From Coriobacteriia bacterium (GTDB lineage: Bacteria; Actinomycetota; Coriobacteriia; Coriobacteriales; UMGS124): a stretch of 64,000 nt of DNA. A program made the translations under genes and the position numbers. The DNA lies in assembly GCA_018368455.1 (NCBI GenBank), contig JAGZEG010000006.1, forward strand, positions 62,001 to 126,000, in the 5' to 3' direction. Shown one piece after another: positions 53,534 through 62,751 of this stretch. Positions within the stretch are counted from its first letter, which is position 1. Every line of letters begins with the position of its first letter. The notes under the pieces are model-generated. The model searched no databases. It was not told the DNA's origin and was given only the letters and a program-made list of their open reading frames with translations.

Positions 53534-53899
53534 ATGCCCCACGACAAGACCAGCGCATCTCAGGCAGGGAAGCCCCGCCCAGACGGGCAGCGCCCCCAGC
53601 CGCAGGGCACCGCATCCGGCAAGAAGAAGCCGTCCGGCAGCGCACCACGGCAAAAGCCACCCGCCAAGAAGATCGACCCCTCCGCTGCGACGATCGACCG
53701 GCCGGCCCACCCGCTGCCCGCCGTGCGCACGAGCCACATCGACTACGACCGCTACCTCGAAAGGGAGACGGCCCGCTTCAAGATCTTCTCTGCCGAGGAG
53801 CGTCGTGCGCGCAACCGCCGTATCGCCATCGGTCTGGTCATCGGCGTCGTCGTCGCCCTCATCCTCGCTTGGGCCGTCGCCAGCCGCGTGCTCGGATAA
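53534..53899 (+). CDS. Small single-pass membrane protein, function unknown
   Basis: 121 aa. The first ~65 residues are basic and Pro/Lys/Gln-rich (disordered), followed by a helical charged segment (YDRYLERETARFKIFSAEERRARNRR) and one C-terminal membrane helix (IAIGLVIGVVVALILAWAVA). The topology would leave the basic part in the cytosol. GAGAGGCGAG lies upstream of the ATG. The lysine-rich region could contact nucleic acid or lipid head groups. I do not recognise the family; the gene ends 12 bp before a convergent MFS gene. Confidence 0.65.
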   Translation: MPHDKTSASQAGKPRPDGQRPQPQGTASGKKKPSGSAPRQKPPAKKIDPSAATIDRPAHPLPAVRTSHIDYDRYLERETARFKIFSAEERRARNRRIAIGLVIGVVVALILAWAVASRVLG

Positions 53900-53911
53900 G
53901 GGCACCGGCAG

Positions 53912-55120
53912 CTACCTCAGGCTGCGAAACGAGCGAGCACACAGGGACAGGGCGCACACGGCGGCCCACACCACGGCGAGCGAGATGCCCGTGGCGCCCA
54001 ATCCCATCGCCTCGATGAGCGCCGAGCCCGCAAACACGCCGACAGGTCCAACGACCAGGTACAAGGCGTTCAGTGCGCCCATGCCCGCGCCGCGTCGGTT
54101 CTCAGGGATGCGATCGTAGATGAAGAAGCCCAGCAGCGCCGAGGCCGGGCCGGCAGCGAAGCCGGTAAGCGCCGCGCAGGCGATCAGTAGCGGCAGCCCG
54201 GGCAGCATGCCCATACCTGCGATACCCGCCGCCATACCCACGAGCGAGACACAGAGCCACGCATACTGGGACAGCTTCTTCGCGGCAGCCGAATACACCA
54301 GCGAGCCGACGAGCAGGCCCGCGCCCATGGCTGCCACCACGTAGCCCGCCTGCTCCGGATACCCGGCAGCCGTGAAGTGGGCCGGCAACACGATGCCCTG
54401 GAAGCTCCCCATGACCATCGTGACGCCAAACGACAGCACGATGGACGATCGCACGAGGCGATCGCGGGCGAAGAGGGTGCGCATGCCCTCCGTAAACAGC
54501 GAGAGCGCACCCGGGCGGGTGGCCTCCCCCTCGCCCCGGGAGTCGACCGCGCCGACCTCGCGCGGCAGGGCCATCGTGGCGAGCGCCGCGACGCAGGAGC
54601 ACGCCGCTGTCGCCCACAGGGCGCCGACGTCGCCGACGAGCCCCATGAGCAGGGCGGCGGCAGCGGGGCCCGCGATGGCGGCGGCAGCGTTCACGCCCTG
54701 GTCGACACCCACGAATCGCTGCAGCTCGACGCCGTCGTAGCGGCATGCGGCAGGCATGATCGTGTCGCGCGCCGTCATGCCGGGGACGTCGCCGACAGCG
54801 CCCAGCAGGCCGAGCGCCACAAACCATCCGAAGCTCAGGCCCCACACGGCGTCGACGACCGGTAGCAGGGCGACGCTCAGCGCGGACACGAGGTCGGCGG
54901 CGATGCCGACGCGCCGGCGGTCAAACCGGTCGAGGACGGCCCCGCCGACAAAACCTGCGAGGAACTGCGGAACGGCGCAGATGAGCGCCAGCGAGCCCGC
55001 CGCCAGCACGTCGCCCGTCCGCGCGAGAAGCACGAGCGGCAAGACAACGCCCGCGATGGCATTTCCCATGAGCGAGCAGGCATTGGATATGAGGTAGATC
55101 ACCGTAGCACGACGACGCAT
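53912..55120 (-). CDS. Major facilitator superfamily transporter
   Basis: 402 aa, twelve membrane helices. FVGGAVLDRFDRRRVGIAAD between helices 2 and 3 is the MFS motif A region, and VDQGVNAAAAIAGPAAAALL in helix 5 resembles efflux proteins of the MFS_3 group. Clean start at ATG 55120 with AAGGAGAGACG upstream. A MerR regulator lies 67 bp upstream on the same strand and could control this pump; its inducer is unknown. Confidence 0.85.
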   Translation of the reverse strand: MRRRATVIYLISNACSLMGNAIAGVVLPLVLLARTGDVLAAGSLALICAVPQFLAGFVGGAVLDRFDRRRVGIAADLVSALSVALLPVVDAVWGLSFGWFVALGLLGAVGDVPGMTARDTIMPAACRYDGVELQRFVGVDQGVNAAAAIAGPAAAALLMGLVGDVGALWATAACSCVAALATMALPREVGAVDSRGEGEATRPGALSLFTEGMRTLFARDRLVRSSIVLSFGVTMVMGSFQGIVLPAHFTAAGYPEQAGYVVAAMGAGLLVGSLVYSAAAKKLSQYAWLCVSLVGMAAGIAGMGMLPGLPLLIACAALTGFAAGPASALLGFFIYDRIPENRRGAGMGALNALYLVVGPVGVFAGSALIEAMGLGATGISLAVVWAAVCALSLCARSFRSLR

Positions 55121-55187
55121 CGTCTCTCCTTCCCAAGCGAAGGCGGCCGCACCTCACAGGGCCGCCCGTCTGGGAAGGCAGTAAAAA

Positions 55188-56072
55188 CTACGACGTAGCG
55201 TCGGGGTCAAGCGCCGAGGAACCCTCCACGCGCTCCCGAGATGCCAGCCGCTCCGCAAGCAGGCAAAAGACCCGCTCGGAGACGTCTTTCTGCGCCTCGT
55301 TGTACCCCTGCTTCGCAACGGACGCGAGGACGCGCTCGTACTCGGCCTCGGGCCGCAGCCAGTTCTCGGCGGAGAAGCAGTCGAGCACCCGGTCGAGAAA
55401 GGCCGCGCACCTTCGTGTGGCGTGGTCGCGCGCTTCGGGCGAGGCGTCAGCCGGGAGCGCCTCCACCTCCCGACTCGCCGCGACGTACTCCCCCATGAGC
55501 CCACGCTCGGGAATGGCGCGAAACACGCGCTCCATCTCGGCGAGGTCGCCGTCGGAATACAGGTGGACGGCGATGCCCATCGCAAGCCGATCGGCAGACG
55601 TGAACATCCAGTCGAGAAAGCCCGGCTCGGGGAGGCGCGACGCCAGCCCCGCAAGCGCGTCGAGAGCGCCCGCGGCACGGTCGGGAACGTCGGGGGAGAT
55701 CCGGTCGGCACGCAGGCGGGCGATGGTGGCGCGCTGGGCCTCGAGCAGCCGTATCTGCTCGGCGAGGTGCGTGTCGAGCTCGTCGAGGACGCGGTCGGTG
55801 TCTCGCGAGCCCTGCCCCTCGAGAAGAGAGGCCTCCGCGTCCGACTCGCCCCGCCCCTCATCGAGCGCGTCGAGCAGGGGCCCGATCTGCTCGAGCGAAA
55901 ACCCAAGCGAGGCGAGCTGCCGGATGCGCAGCACCCGCAGCAAAGACGACGCGTCGTAGTCGCGATAGCCGTTCTCGTGCCGGGGCGGCTCGGGCAGGAT
56001 GCCAATGGCGTGATAGTGGCGCAGCGCACGCACGCTCACGCCGGCCATGCGCGCGAGATCACCGCTCTTCAC
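55188..56072 (-). CDS. MerR-family transcriptional regulator (TipA-like size)
   Basis: 294 aa from GTG 56072, with GGAAGGGGG just upstream. The N-terminal winged helix is clear: GDLARMAGVSVRALRHYHAIG, then GYRDYDASSLLRVLRIRQLASLGFSLEQIGPLL. A long coiled dimerisation helix (DTDRVLDELDTHLAEQIRLLEAQ) and a ~150-residue helical ligand-binding-like domain follow, so it probably senses a small molecule or drug. No cysteine metal site. It lies just upstream of, and co-directional with, an MFS pump. Confidence 0.88.
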   Translation of the reverse strand: MKSGDLARMAGVSVRALRHYHAIGILPEPPRHENGYRDYDASSLLRVLRIRQLASLGFSLEQIGPLLDALDEGRGESDAEASLLEGQGSRDTDRVLDELDTHLAEQIRLLEAQRATIARLRADRISPDVPDRAAGALDALAGLASRLPEPGFLDWMFTSADRLAMGIAVHLYSDGDLAEMERVFRAIPERGLMGEYVAASREVEALPADASPEARDHATRRCAAFLDRVLDCFSAENWLRPEAEYERVLASVAKQGYNEAQKDVSERVFCLLAERLASRERVEGSSALDPDATS

Positions 56073-56120
56073 GCGGGCCCCCTTCCCAGATCCGGACGAC
56101 ACCCCGCTGGATTACCCGCA

Positions 56121-58199
56121 TCAGTTCTTCGAGAAGAGCGGCAGGCCCAGAGCGCTGTCCATGTCGGGGCCCTGGCCGGAGATCGACGCGCCATATGCGA
56201 CGTCGCCCAGCATGCCCACGACCTGGTCGCGATGGACGAGGCGCCCGAGCATGGCGTCGAGCCGGTCGGGGACGGGGTTCGCCTCGCGCGCCAGGGCAAG
56301 CAGGACCTTGCCCACGTCGATGTCCTGGCCCTCTGGCGCGGACATCAGCTCGCTGAAGAGCGCGGCGTCCTCCTCCTGCCCCGGCGCCTCTCCCTCAGCC
56401 GGACGCACCGCCCTGTCGCGCCAGCCCAGAACGACCGGCCAGGCGCGATCGACGAACGGCTTCAGCGAGACGACCGGCCCCATCGGCTCCTGGCGGCGCT
56501 TGAACTCGGCGACGCGACAGGCATCGAGCACGCGCTGCACCGACGCGGCGTCGATGCCTGCGCCCACGATGTCGGCGGCACTCATGCCGCGCTCGACGTG
56601 CATCGTCAGGATCTTGTCGATGTCCGGGTAGCTCACGCCGAACGAGCCCTCGTCCGTCTGACCGGCAGAGAGCTCGGCCGAGGGCGCCTTGACGAGCACG
56701 TTCTCCGGGATGGCTGGCCCGACGCTGCCCGCGTTGCGCCAGCGCGCCAGGTCGTACACGCGGCCTTTGTACACGTCGGCAAGCGGGGCAAACGCCCCTA
56801 CCGTGTCGCCGTACAGCGTCGAGTAGCCCATGCCGGACTCGGACTTGTTGCCCGTGTTGAGCACGAGTGCGCAACGCGCGTTGGCCAGTGACATCAGCGT
56901 CGTTCCGCGTAGACGGGCCTGCAGGTTCTCTGCCGCGACGCCCTCGAACGGCGCGCCAAGCGCCTCGGAGAACAAGGCGGCTGCCTTGTCGTACAGACCG
57001 GCGATGGACACGGTATGCGTTGCGATGCCCAGGTTCTCGGCGAGCGCCGTGGCGTCGGCAACCGAGCCCTCGCTCGAGTAGGGCCCCGGCATCAGGATGC
57101 CCAGCACGTGTTCGGGGCCGAGCGCGTCGACAGCAAGCGCCGCGACGACCGAGGAGTCAATGCCGCCCGACAAGCCAACGATGACGTCGGAAAAGCCGCA
57201 CTTGCGCACGTAGTCGCGCACGGAGAGCGTCAGGGCCTTCCAAAGCAGGCCCGTACGAGCCGGCTCGGAGAGGGCCGGGACTTCCTCGACCGGCACGCCC
57301 ACGAGCATCGCGACGCCGGAGTCGCCAGATGGGCGCGCCTCCTCGCGGGGGACCACCGTCAGCGTGGGGAACGCCGCCGAGCGCGCGCCCTCGGGGCCGC
57401 CCACGAGCACCGGCTCCGTCGTCAGGTGCGGATTCGGGAGCGTCTCCTTCGTCGCGAGCGGCGCAAAGGCAGAGTCGCCCGCGGCGTCGTCGGAGAGCGT
57501 GGGCTCGATGTCGAACGTGACAAGCGCTTCCTCGAAGCTCGGGCACGCCGCGAGGATGGAGCCTTCCGCAGAGGCGGCGAAGCTCCCGCCGGCGAGCACG
57601 GTGTCGTCGTAGCCGCCGACGCCCTGCAACATCGCGATCGCGCAGGGGCACTCGGCGACGAGGCCCTGCAGCGAGCTGTCGCCCAGGCCGGGTGCCAGCA
57701 GCGTCGAGGAGTCCTCGTCGCAGAACGGCAGCGCCGACAGCACGACGGTCACGTCAACGGCGGCGTCTCGCGCGGACAGGCCCGTGTCGCCGACAACGAA
57801 CTGTATGCTGGCGCCGGCGATGTGCGCCTGGGCGACCGTCTCGTCGATGCGGGCGTCCTCGCCAGAGCGCCCCATCTCGCGCAGGCGCAGAGGGCCCGCA
57901 GCCCCGTCCGCGCACAGGAAGACCTCCGTGTAGCCGGCGTCGCCGTCGAAGACGTAGGCGGGAACGACCGCAGAGATGGGCGTGCGAGCGGCGAAGTCCT
58001 CGAGGGCGTCAAGCATGTCGAGCTCGAAGGAGGTGGACTCGCTGATACCCACGGGATAGGTGCCGCTCAGGATTGTCGTCGGGAAGATGACGACGTCTGC
58101 GCCCAGGCGGGCGGCGCGCTCGGCATAGGAGAGCATGTGGCGCACCGTGCCGGAGAAGTCTCCCGGGATCGAGTTGAGCTGCGCGAGCGCAATACGCAT
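56121..58199 (-). CDS. nadE: NAD+ synthetase with a catalytically degenerate glutaminase domain
   Basis: 692 aa from ATG 58199. The N-terminal ~280 residues have the nitrilase-type glutaminase fold (MRIALAQLNSIPGDF, GADVVIFPTTILSG, GGYDDTVLAGGSF). The C-terminal synthetase is intact: VGLSGGIDSSVVAALAVDAL (~345), NLQARLRGTTLMSLAN, NTGNKSESGMGYSTLYGD and LVKAPSAEL. In glutamine-dependent NadE the triad is Glu-Lys-Cys. Here the FPE glutamate is Thr41 (FPTT), the ICED cysteine region reads FVVGDTG, and the lysine segment is replaced. It should therefore use ammonia. It adenylates and amidates deamido-NAD. Confidence 0.92.
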   Translation of the reverse strand: MRIALAQLNSIPGDFSGTVRHMLSYAERAARLGADVVIFPTTILSGTYPVGISESTSFELDMLDALEDFAARTPISAVVPAYVFDGDAGYTEVFLCADGAAGPLRLREMGRSGEDARIDETVAQAHIAGASIQFVVGDTGLSARDAAVDVTVVLSALPFCDEDSSTLLAPGLGDSSLQGLVAECPCAIAMLQGVGGYDDTVLAGGSFAASAEGSILAACPSFEEALVTFDIEPTLSDDAAGDSAFAPLATKETLPNPHLTTEPVLVGGPEGARSAAFPTLTVVPREEARPSGDSGVAMLVGVPVEEVPALSEPARTGLLWKALTLSVRDYVRKCGFSDVIVGLSGGIDSSVVAALAVDALGPEHVLGILMPGPYSSEGSVADATALAENLGIATHTVSIAGLYDKAAALFSEALGAPFEGVAAENLQARLRGTTLMSLANARCALVLNTGNKSESGMGYSTLYGDTVGAFAPLADVYKGRVYDLARWRNAGSVGPAIPENVLVKAPSAELSAGQTDEGSFGVSYPDIDKILTMHVERGMSAADIVGAGIDAASVQRVLDACRVAEFKRRQEPMGPVVSLKPFVDRAWPVVLGWRDRAVRPAEGEAPGQEEDAALFSELMSAPEGQDIDVGKVLLALAREANPVPDRLDAMLGRLVHRDQVVGMLGDVAYGASISGQGPDMDSALGLPLFSKN

Positions 58200-58579
58200 A
58201 GGACGTGCACCTTTCTGTGGTCTGGCCTGCGGCGTGACGGACGCGCCACCGATGGCGTCCGACGCCCAAGCGGGACGTAGCATAGCGGCCCATCGAGTCA
58301 TGTGTGTGTCGGCCACAAGAAATGCCGACCGCTCACATACGGGAAGACGCGGGGAGCCCATCACGCGAGGTGGCGCGACCCGCCACACGAGACGCCCCGG
58401 ACGGCCCGGCTCCTCATGAAGCCGCTAGCCAGGGTGCGCCCCGGTTCCCCCGGGCGACTCGGTCTCCCCCGGAACCAGCGGCTAGGGCGCGCCCAGCCCC
58501 CGGATAGCACGACCTACCCCGAAGCCGCCGGCCAGGGCGTGCGCGGCCCCACACGGCCTCGTCTTGTGGGCCCCTTTTT

Positions 58580-58815
58580 CGGTTGTGCTAGGTTTTGTAA
58601 AAGTGGGCAGCGAAATTGTCCCCGATTTGCGGCTGTGCGAGGTTTGCGGGCCCGGTTTTGTCATGCACGCGTGAGGCACCCAGGAAAACCGCAGGTAGGA
58701 GGGGTGCTCAGGTTGAGACCCCTTCGCCTTGCGCGCAAAAAAGCCGCGCAAACCTCGCACAGCCGCAATCCGCGCCCATTTCCAGGCTCAGGTTTTACAA
58801 AACCTAGCACAACCG
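58580..58815. repeat. Nested 236-bp palindromic element with four copies of one motif
   Basis: Outer arms 58580-58602 and 58793-58815 are perfect 23-bp inverted copies (CGGTTGTGCTAGGTTTTG...). Inner arms 58629-58648 and 58747-58766 are perfect 20-bp inverted copies (GCGGCTGTGCGAGGTTTGCG). The spacers between outer and inner arms are 26 bp on both sides. Outer and inner motifs are themselves related (GG-Y-TGTGC-K-AGGTTT), so the element carries two direct and two inverted copies, 50 bp apart in each arm. Confidence 0.88.
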
Positions 58816-58828
58816 AAGAGACTGCCCG

Positions 58829-59215
58829 ACCTCGGCAGGCCCAGTCCAACGCCGCAGATGGAGTGCAGCGGCTGCCGCTCATCATGGGCAATCGGGACTG
58901 CGGCGTAATGCCCCAGATATGAAGTAAGCCGCCCCGCAGCGCGCTAAACGCCGCAGGGCAGCCCAACAAATTCTCGCACAATTCCCTACTTCGTTAAGCG
59001 GTGCCACAGTGCGGCAGATACAAGGCGGACCGGGGCGTAGCGTACTAACGCTACGTAAGCCCCGGTCCAACGCAGTAGATGCCGTGCTGTGGTTGCCGCT
59101 CCTATGGGTAATCGGGGCTGTAGTGCCCCAGATACAAGGCGGGCCGCCCCCGCAGCGTACTAAACGCTACGTAAGGGGCGGCCCAACGCAGTAGGTGGGG
59201 TGCTACAGTCCCCGA
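58829..59215. repeat. Tandem array of hairpin repeats, ~114-bp unit
   Basis: Hairpins at 59027-59068 (GGACCGGGGCGTAGCG...CCCCGGTCC) and 59141-59184 (GGGCCGCCCC...GGGGCGGCCC) share the core GCGTACTAAACGCTACGTAA and flanks AGATACAAGG and CAACGCAGTAG, 114 bp apart. A degraded unit lies near 58930-58955, and a further right flank near 58835. The stems differ in sequence but keep pairing, i.e. compensatory change. Confidence 0.8.
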
Positions 59216-59596
59216 TTAAAAATCCGCCTTCCACAGACCGTGCAGATTGCAGTACTCGTAGACGGTGCCGTGCTCAACGCCGGCGAAGACGGTCTTGGGC
59301 TCCTCGCCGGGCTTGAGGTAGTGGATCTCCGTGCGATCCTCAGCGACGAGTGCGATCCACTCGATGGAGTGCTCCTCGAGCATGGGGTGGGCGACGGAGC
59401 CGACGGTAACCTCGATGGCGTGGCCGTTGTGGACGGGCGTCACGACGGGCACGTGCTTCTCGGTGGCAGCGTCGGTGGAGCCGGCGACGAGCAGCTCCAT
59501 CTTCTCGCCGCAGCACACGGGATTGACGCCGGCGTCCTTGACCATCACGACGATGTTGCCGCAGTGATTGCAGCGATAGAACTTAACCTCGGCCAT
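59216..59596 (-). CDS. dfx: Desulfoferrodoxin (superoxide reductase)
   Basis: 126 aa, two domains. The N-terminal desulforedoxin-like iron site has Cys9, Cys12, Cys28 and Cys29. The superoxide reductase site has ligands His48 (EKHVP), His70, His76 (EEHSIEWI), Cys116 and His119 (CNLHG). It reduces superoxide to peroxide without releasing oxygen, the usual defence of anaerobes, taking electrons from rubredoxin or similar. GAGAGGAACC precedes the ATG. It stands alone downstream of tldE, with the repeat field after its stop. Confidence 0.96.
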   Translation of the reverse strand: MAEVKFYRCNHCGNIVVMVKDAGVNPVCCGEKMELLVAGSTDAATEKHVPVVTPVHNGHAIEVTVGSVAHPMLEEHSIEWIALVAEDRTEIHYLKPGEEPKTVFAGVEHGTVYEYCNLHGLWKADF

Positions 59597-59766
59597 AGTG
59601 GGTTCCTCTCCCTCGTGGCATGAACGTATGTGCAGACAGGCAGCCCGAAAAAGCGCCGCTCGCCCTTTCTTGCTTGCGGGTATTGTTCCCTAACTTTGAG
59701 AGTGCCCCACTTGCCTTTCGGAATTCGCGGGATGCACACGGATGCGCATTCCGCCCAAGCGCAGCC

Positions 59767-61263
59767 CTACGCGCCAGTCCCGACGAGGCGCACCTCGGAG
59801 ACGAACACGTCGGGCGCACCGGTGTAGTAGGCGTTGAGGTCCTCGAGGTCGACGAACGTCATGTCGGCGCCCACAGCAGCCACGTGCTCGAACAGCGACG
59901 TCAGGTTGTCGGACAGCGAACAGGAGCGGATGCCGCCCGCGAGCTTCCCATCGCGGATGAACGCGCCTCGACAGGGCGCCGAGACGCCGCCGGACGCAAG
60001 GTTGAAGCTGTGGTAGATGTCGCCGATGTCCGTGAGGTAGATGCCGTCGCCCACCTGTGCGAGTAGCTCGTCAAACGGCAGACCCGCACCTTCGGTCGGC
60101 CACACGCACAGGTTGCTCGGCGCGATGGTCACGTCGTTGGGCACGATGCGCCCCAGCGTGTCGCGGCGCGCCGCGTTTCCGCTGCTCGCCGGCAACCCGA
60201 GCCGGCCGGCCCACGCCAGGTCGGACAGCGGGGTAACGAACACGCCGGCGTCCACGACGAGCGTGCGGGACTTGGCGGCGCCCTGGACGTCGAAACCCAG
60301 CTTGGCGCCGCCGCCGGGCACGCACGCCTCGTCGACGATCGTCAGCTGCGGCGAGGCGATGCGCTGGCCGATCCTGCCAGCCAGCAGGCTTTGCCCCGTC
60401 GCGACCTTCTGCGCCGAGAACAGCTGCCAGAAACCCATGAGCATCTGGCACATGACCTGGCCGGAGAACACGACGGGATACGTGCCACTCGCCAGCTCGA
60501 CGCCGTCGAGCGACGCCGTGGCCATGAGCGCCGTACGGCGAGCCAGCGCCTCAAGGTCGAGCTCGTCCAGACTCGGGGCGTAGGCGCGACACGTGACGTC
60601 GTGCATCTCGGTGGCGCCGCGCGCGATGTAGCTCATGCGCGCCTGGTAGTGCTCGGCCGCGCCACGGCGCTGCAGGCCCCGCGAGTTCGTAATCGCATGC
60701 CCCTCGGCGTAGTGGCGCACGGCGCACGCCGGCTCCATGGGGTCGCCCGCGGCCGCGAGCAGCAGGTCGAGCCCCCGGCGGGCGGTCGCGTCCATGGCGG
60801 CGTCGGGCGCGGGGAGATCCGGCTCGCACGCGTCCGCGAGCCCTGCGTCGCAAGCGCCCGCACTCGCAGGCGCCGCCCCGTCGCCGTCCTCCGGCCCGAG
60901 CAGGCCTGCTGGCACGGACTCGTCGACGCACGCCGCCAGGTCGACAGCGCGCGCTGCCAGGGCCTCGATGCTCTCCTCGGGGTCCTCCGTGCGCACGGAC
61001 ACGACGCGCCGTCCCGCCGTGCGCAGCAGCCGCTGGCTCAGCGCGAACGTCGTGCCTGACGTCCCGCCCGGCGTCGCGATCTTCTCGAACAGCCGGGAGC
61101 GCTCTTCGTCCAGCTCGAAGCCCTCGACCTGGTCGGCATAGCAGCCCGCGAGCCGCTCTAGTTCACCCGCCACCGCTCCCACGCCCATCACGCCCTCCGT
61201 TCGCAGCTCGCCCGTCGTACCCTCAGCCTGTGCCGAGCCGATGCTCGTCTTTCCCTGGGCCAT
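59767..61263 (-). CDS. tldE: TldE/PmbA-family protein, partner of TldD
   Basis: 498 aa. In E. coli TldD-TldE is a heterodimeric protease that degrades unfolded peptides and matures microcin B17. This subunit lacks the HExxxH metal site and shows the TldE-type barrel: GVELASGTYPVVFSGQVMCQ, IVDEACVPGGGAKLGFDVQGA and ICWPTEG-like region (NLCVWPTEGAG), then DLEDLNAYYTGA near the end. An Ala/Asp-rich insertion at ~120-170 makes it longer than E. coli PmbA. ATG with GGAGG upstream, nine bases after the tldD stop. Confidence 0.9.
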   Translation of the reverse strand: MAQGKTSIGSAQAEGTTGELRTEGVMGVGAVAGELERLAGCYADQVEGFELDEERSRLFEKIATPGGTSGTTFALSQRLLRTAGRRVVSVRTEDPEESIEALAARAVDLAACVDESVPAGLLGPEDGDGAAPASAGACDAGLADACEPDLPAPDAAMDATARRGLDLLLAAAGDPMEPACAVRHYAEGHAITNSRGLQRRGAAEHYQARMSYIARGATEMHDVTCRAYAPSLDELDLEALARRTALMATASLDGVELASGTYPVVFSGQVMCQMLMGFWQLFSAQKVATGQSLLAGRIGQRIASPQLTIVDEACVPGGGAKLGFDVQGAAKSRTLVVDAGVFVTPLSDLAWAGRLGLPASSGNAARRDTLGRIVPNDVTIAPSNLCVWPTEGAGLPFDELLAQVGDGIYLTDIGDIYHSFNLASGGVSAPCRGAFIRDGKLAGGIRSCSLSDNLTSLFEHVAAVGADMTFVDLEDLNAYYTGAPDVFVSEVRLVGTGA

Positions 61264-61272
61264 GCCCGCCTC

Positions 61273-62676
61273 CTAACCGACGAGCATGCCGTCGATGAGC
61301 ACGCGCGGCATGTAGGCAGTGACGTAGATGAGGCCCGAGTCGGCCCCGCACAGCGAGCCGTCGTCGGGGTGGTACGTGTCGCCCACGGCCGCGACGCGCA
61401 TGAGGGCGTCGATGCTCTGGCCCGACAGGTTGATGTTCGCGATGGGGTACGTCAGCTCGCCGTTCTCGATGAGGTAGCCCGAGGCGACCAGGAAGTTGAA
61501 GTTGCCCGTCGTCGGGTTGACGTTGCCGCCCCCGACCTCGCTGACGTACAGGCCGTGCGACACGCTCGGGATGATGCTGTCGTTAGGCGTCGTGCCAGCG
61601 CGCATGTACGTGTTCGTCATGCGGGCAACCGGGGCAAAGCGGTAGTCCTGGCGCCGGCCCGCCGCCGTCTGGGCCATGCCGAGCTGGCGCGACCCCAGGC
61701 GGTCGACCATGTAGCCGCGCAGGACGCCGTCCTCGATGAGCAGGTTGGGGGCCGACGCCACGCCCTCGTCGCTGATGGCGGCCGAGCCGCACAGGCCGCT
61801 CTGCGTGCCGTCGTCGAGGATCGTCACGAGCGGCGAGGCGACGCGCTGGCCGATCTTGCCGTAGAACACCGACGCGCCACCGGCCAGGTGCGTGCTCTCG
61901 AGCGGGTGGCCGCAGTCCTCGTGGATGAAGGTGCCGCTGTCGACGACGACGGGCATGACCTCGGGGGCCACGCTCACGGCACGCAGGCCGTTCAGCGCCG
62001 CGCCGCACGTCTTTGCCACCATGGCCGCGCGGCGCCCCTCGTCCTCGAGGCACTCGAAGCCCGCCGCCATGGAGTAGTTCGACCAGTTCGCGTTGCTGCG
62101 CCCGTCCTCGGCCGCCGTCACGTAGAGCCGCAGCGTCGTGATGACGCGGCGCTCACGCGTGAGCAAGCCCTCGGAGTTGAGCACGGCGACGTTCTGCACG
62201 CGGTCCTGGTAGTCGGCGTGTGCGTCGACGATGCGGGCGTCAAAGCCCCGCGCGCGCCGGCAGATGTCGAGCAGCACGGCCTTCTTGCGCTCGAGCGGCA
62301 CGTCCGTGGGGTCGAGCGCGATGGCGTTGGGCGAGGGCACGGCGCGGGCCTCCCCCAGCTCGAGCGGCTCGCGCGCCGGGGCCGGGCTGTCCCAGGCCAG
62401 CGCGCTCGAGATGTCGTCGGCCAGCGCGGAGATGCCGGCGGACGAGGCGTCGTTCGTGTAGCCGTAGCGCGTGTCCTGCCCGCTCAGCAGGTAGAGCCCC
62501 GCGCCGCGCATGTGCGTGAGCGAGGCGGCGCACACCCGCTCGCCGTCGCTGTCTATGCGCGTCTCCGCCTTGTCCTCGAAGAACACCTCGGCGAAGTCGG
62601 CACCCCTGCGCAGGGGCACGCCCAGCGCCGGATAGACCGACTCCTCGTCAAACGTCAGCACCCGCTTGTCGCCCAC
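61273..62676 (-). CDS. tldD: Metalloprotease TldD
   Basis: 467 aa, the catalytic subunit of TldD-TldE. The zinc motif HExxxH is present in FIHEDCGHPLEST, with the later conserved region ISDEGVASAPNLLIEDGVL and SEVGGGNVNPTTGNF, which closes the active site. The GTG start follows GGCGAGGC. It is the first gene of the two-gene operon tldD-tldE. Its natural clients are unknown; in other bacteria it processes ribosomally made peptides, of interest because a secreted-peptide cassette lies elsewhere in the window. Confidence 0.94.
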   Translation of the reverse strand: MGDKRVLTFDEESVYPALGVPLRRGADFAEVFFEDKAETRIDSDGERVCAASLTHMRGAGLYLLSGQDTRYGYTNDASSAGISALADDISSALAWDSPAPAREPLELGEARAVPSPNAIALDPTDVPLERKKAVLLDICRRARGFDARIVDAHADYQDRVQNVAVLNSEGLLTRERRVITTLRLYVTAAEDGRSNANWSNYSMAAGFECLEDEGRRAAMVAKTCGAALNGLRAVSVAPEVMPVVVDSGTFIHEDCGHPLESTHLAGGASVFYGKIGQRVASPLVTILDDGTQSGLCGSAAISDEGVASAPNLLIEDGVLRGYMVDRLGSRQLGMAQTAAGRRQDYRFAPVARMTNTYMRAGTTPNDSIIPSVSHGLYVSEVGGGNVNPTTGNFNFLVASGYLIENGELTYPIANINLSGQSIDALMRVAAVGDTYHPDDGSLCGADSGLIYVTAYMPRVLIDGMLVG

Positions 62677-62751
62677 GAGCCTCGCCCGCCTTTCCGCATC
62701 GCCATCCCGCCCAGAGCCGCCATCCCGTCACCGGCGCTGCCACGTCCCGCA

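Larger units (their letters stand above)
58200..59215. other. 1-kb gene-free repeat field between nadE and desulfoferrodoxin
   Basis: From left to right: the nadE promoter region; a GC-rich stretch (58420-58560) with GAAGCCGC-(T/C)(A/G)GCCAGGG repeated about 100 bp apart; a 236-bp nested palindrome (58580-58815); and a tandem hairpin array (58829-59215). ORFs across it are products of the repeats, not genes. Confidence 0.7.

Noticed and set aside
58302..58922. Open frames running through the nested palindrome on both strands
   Set aside because: The same peptide fragment (TSHSR...FTKPSTTE) appears on both strands because the DNA is an inverted repeat; this is repeat-derived, not a gene.
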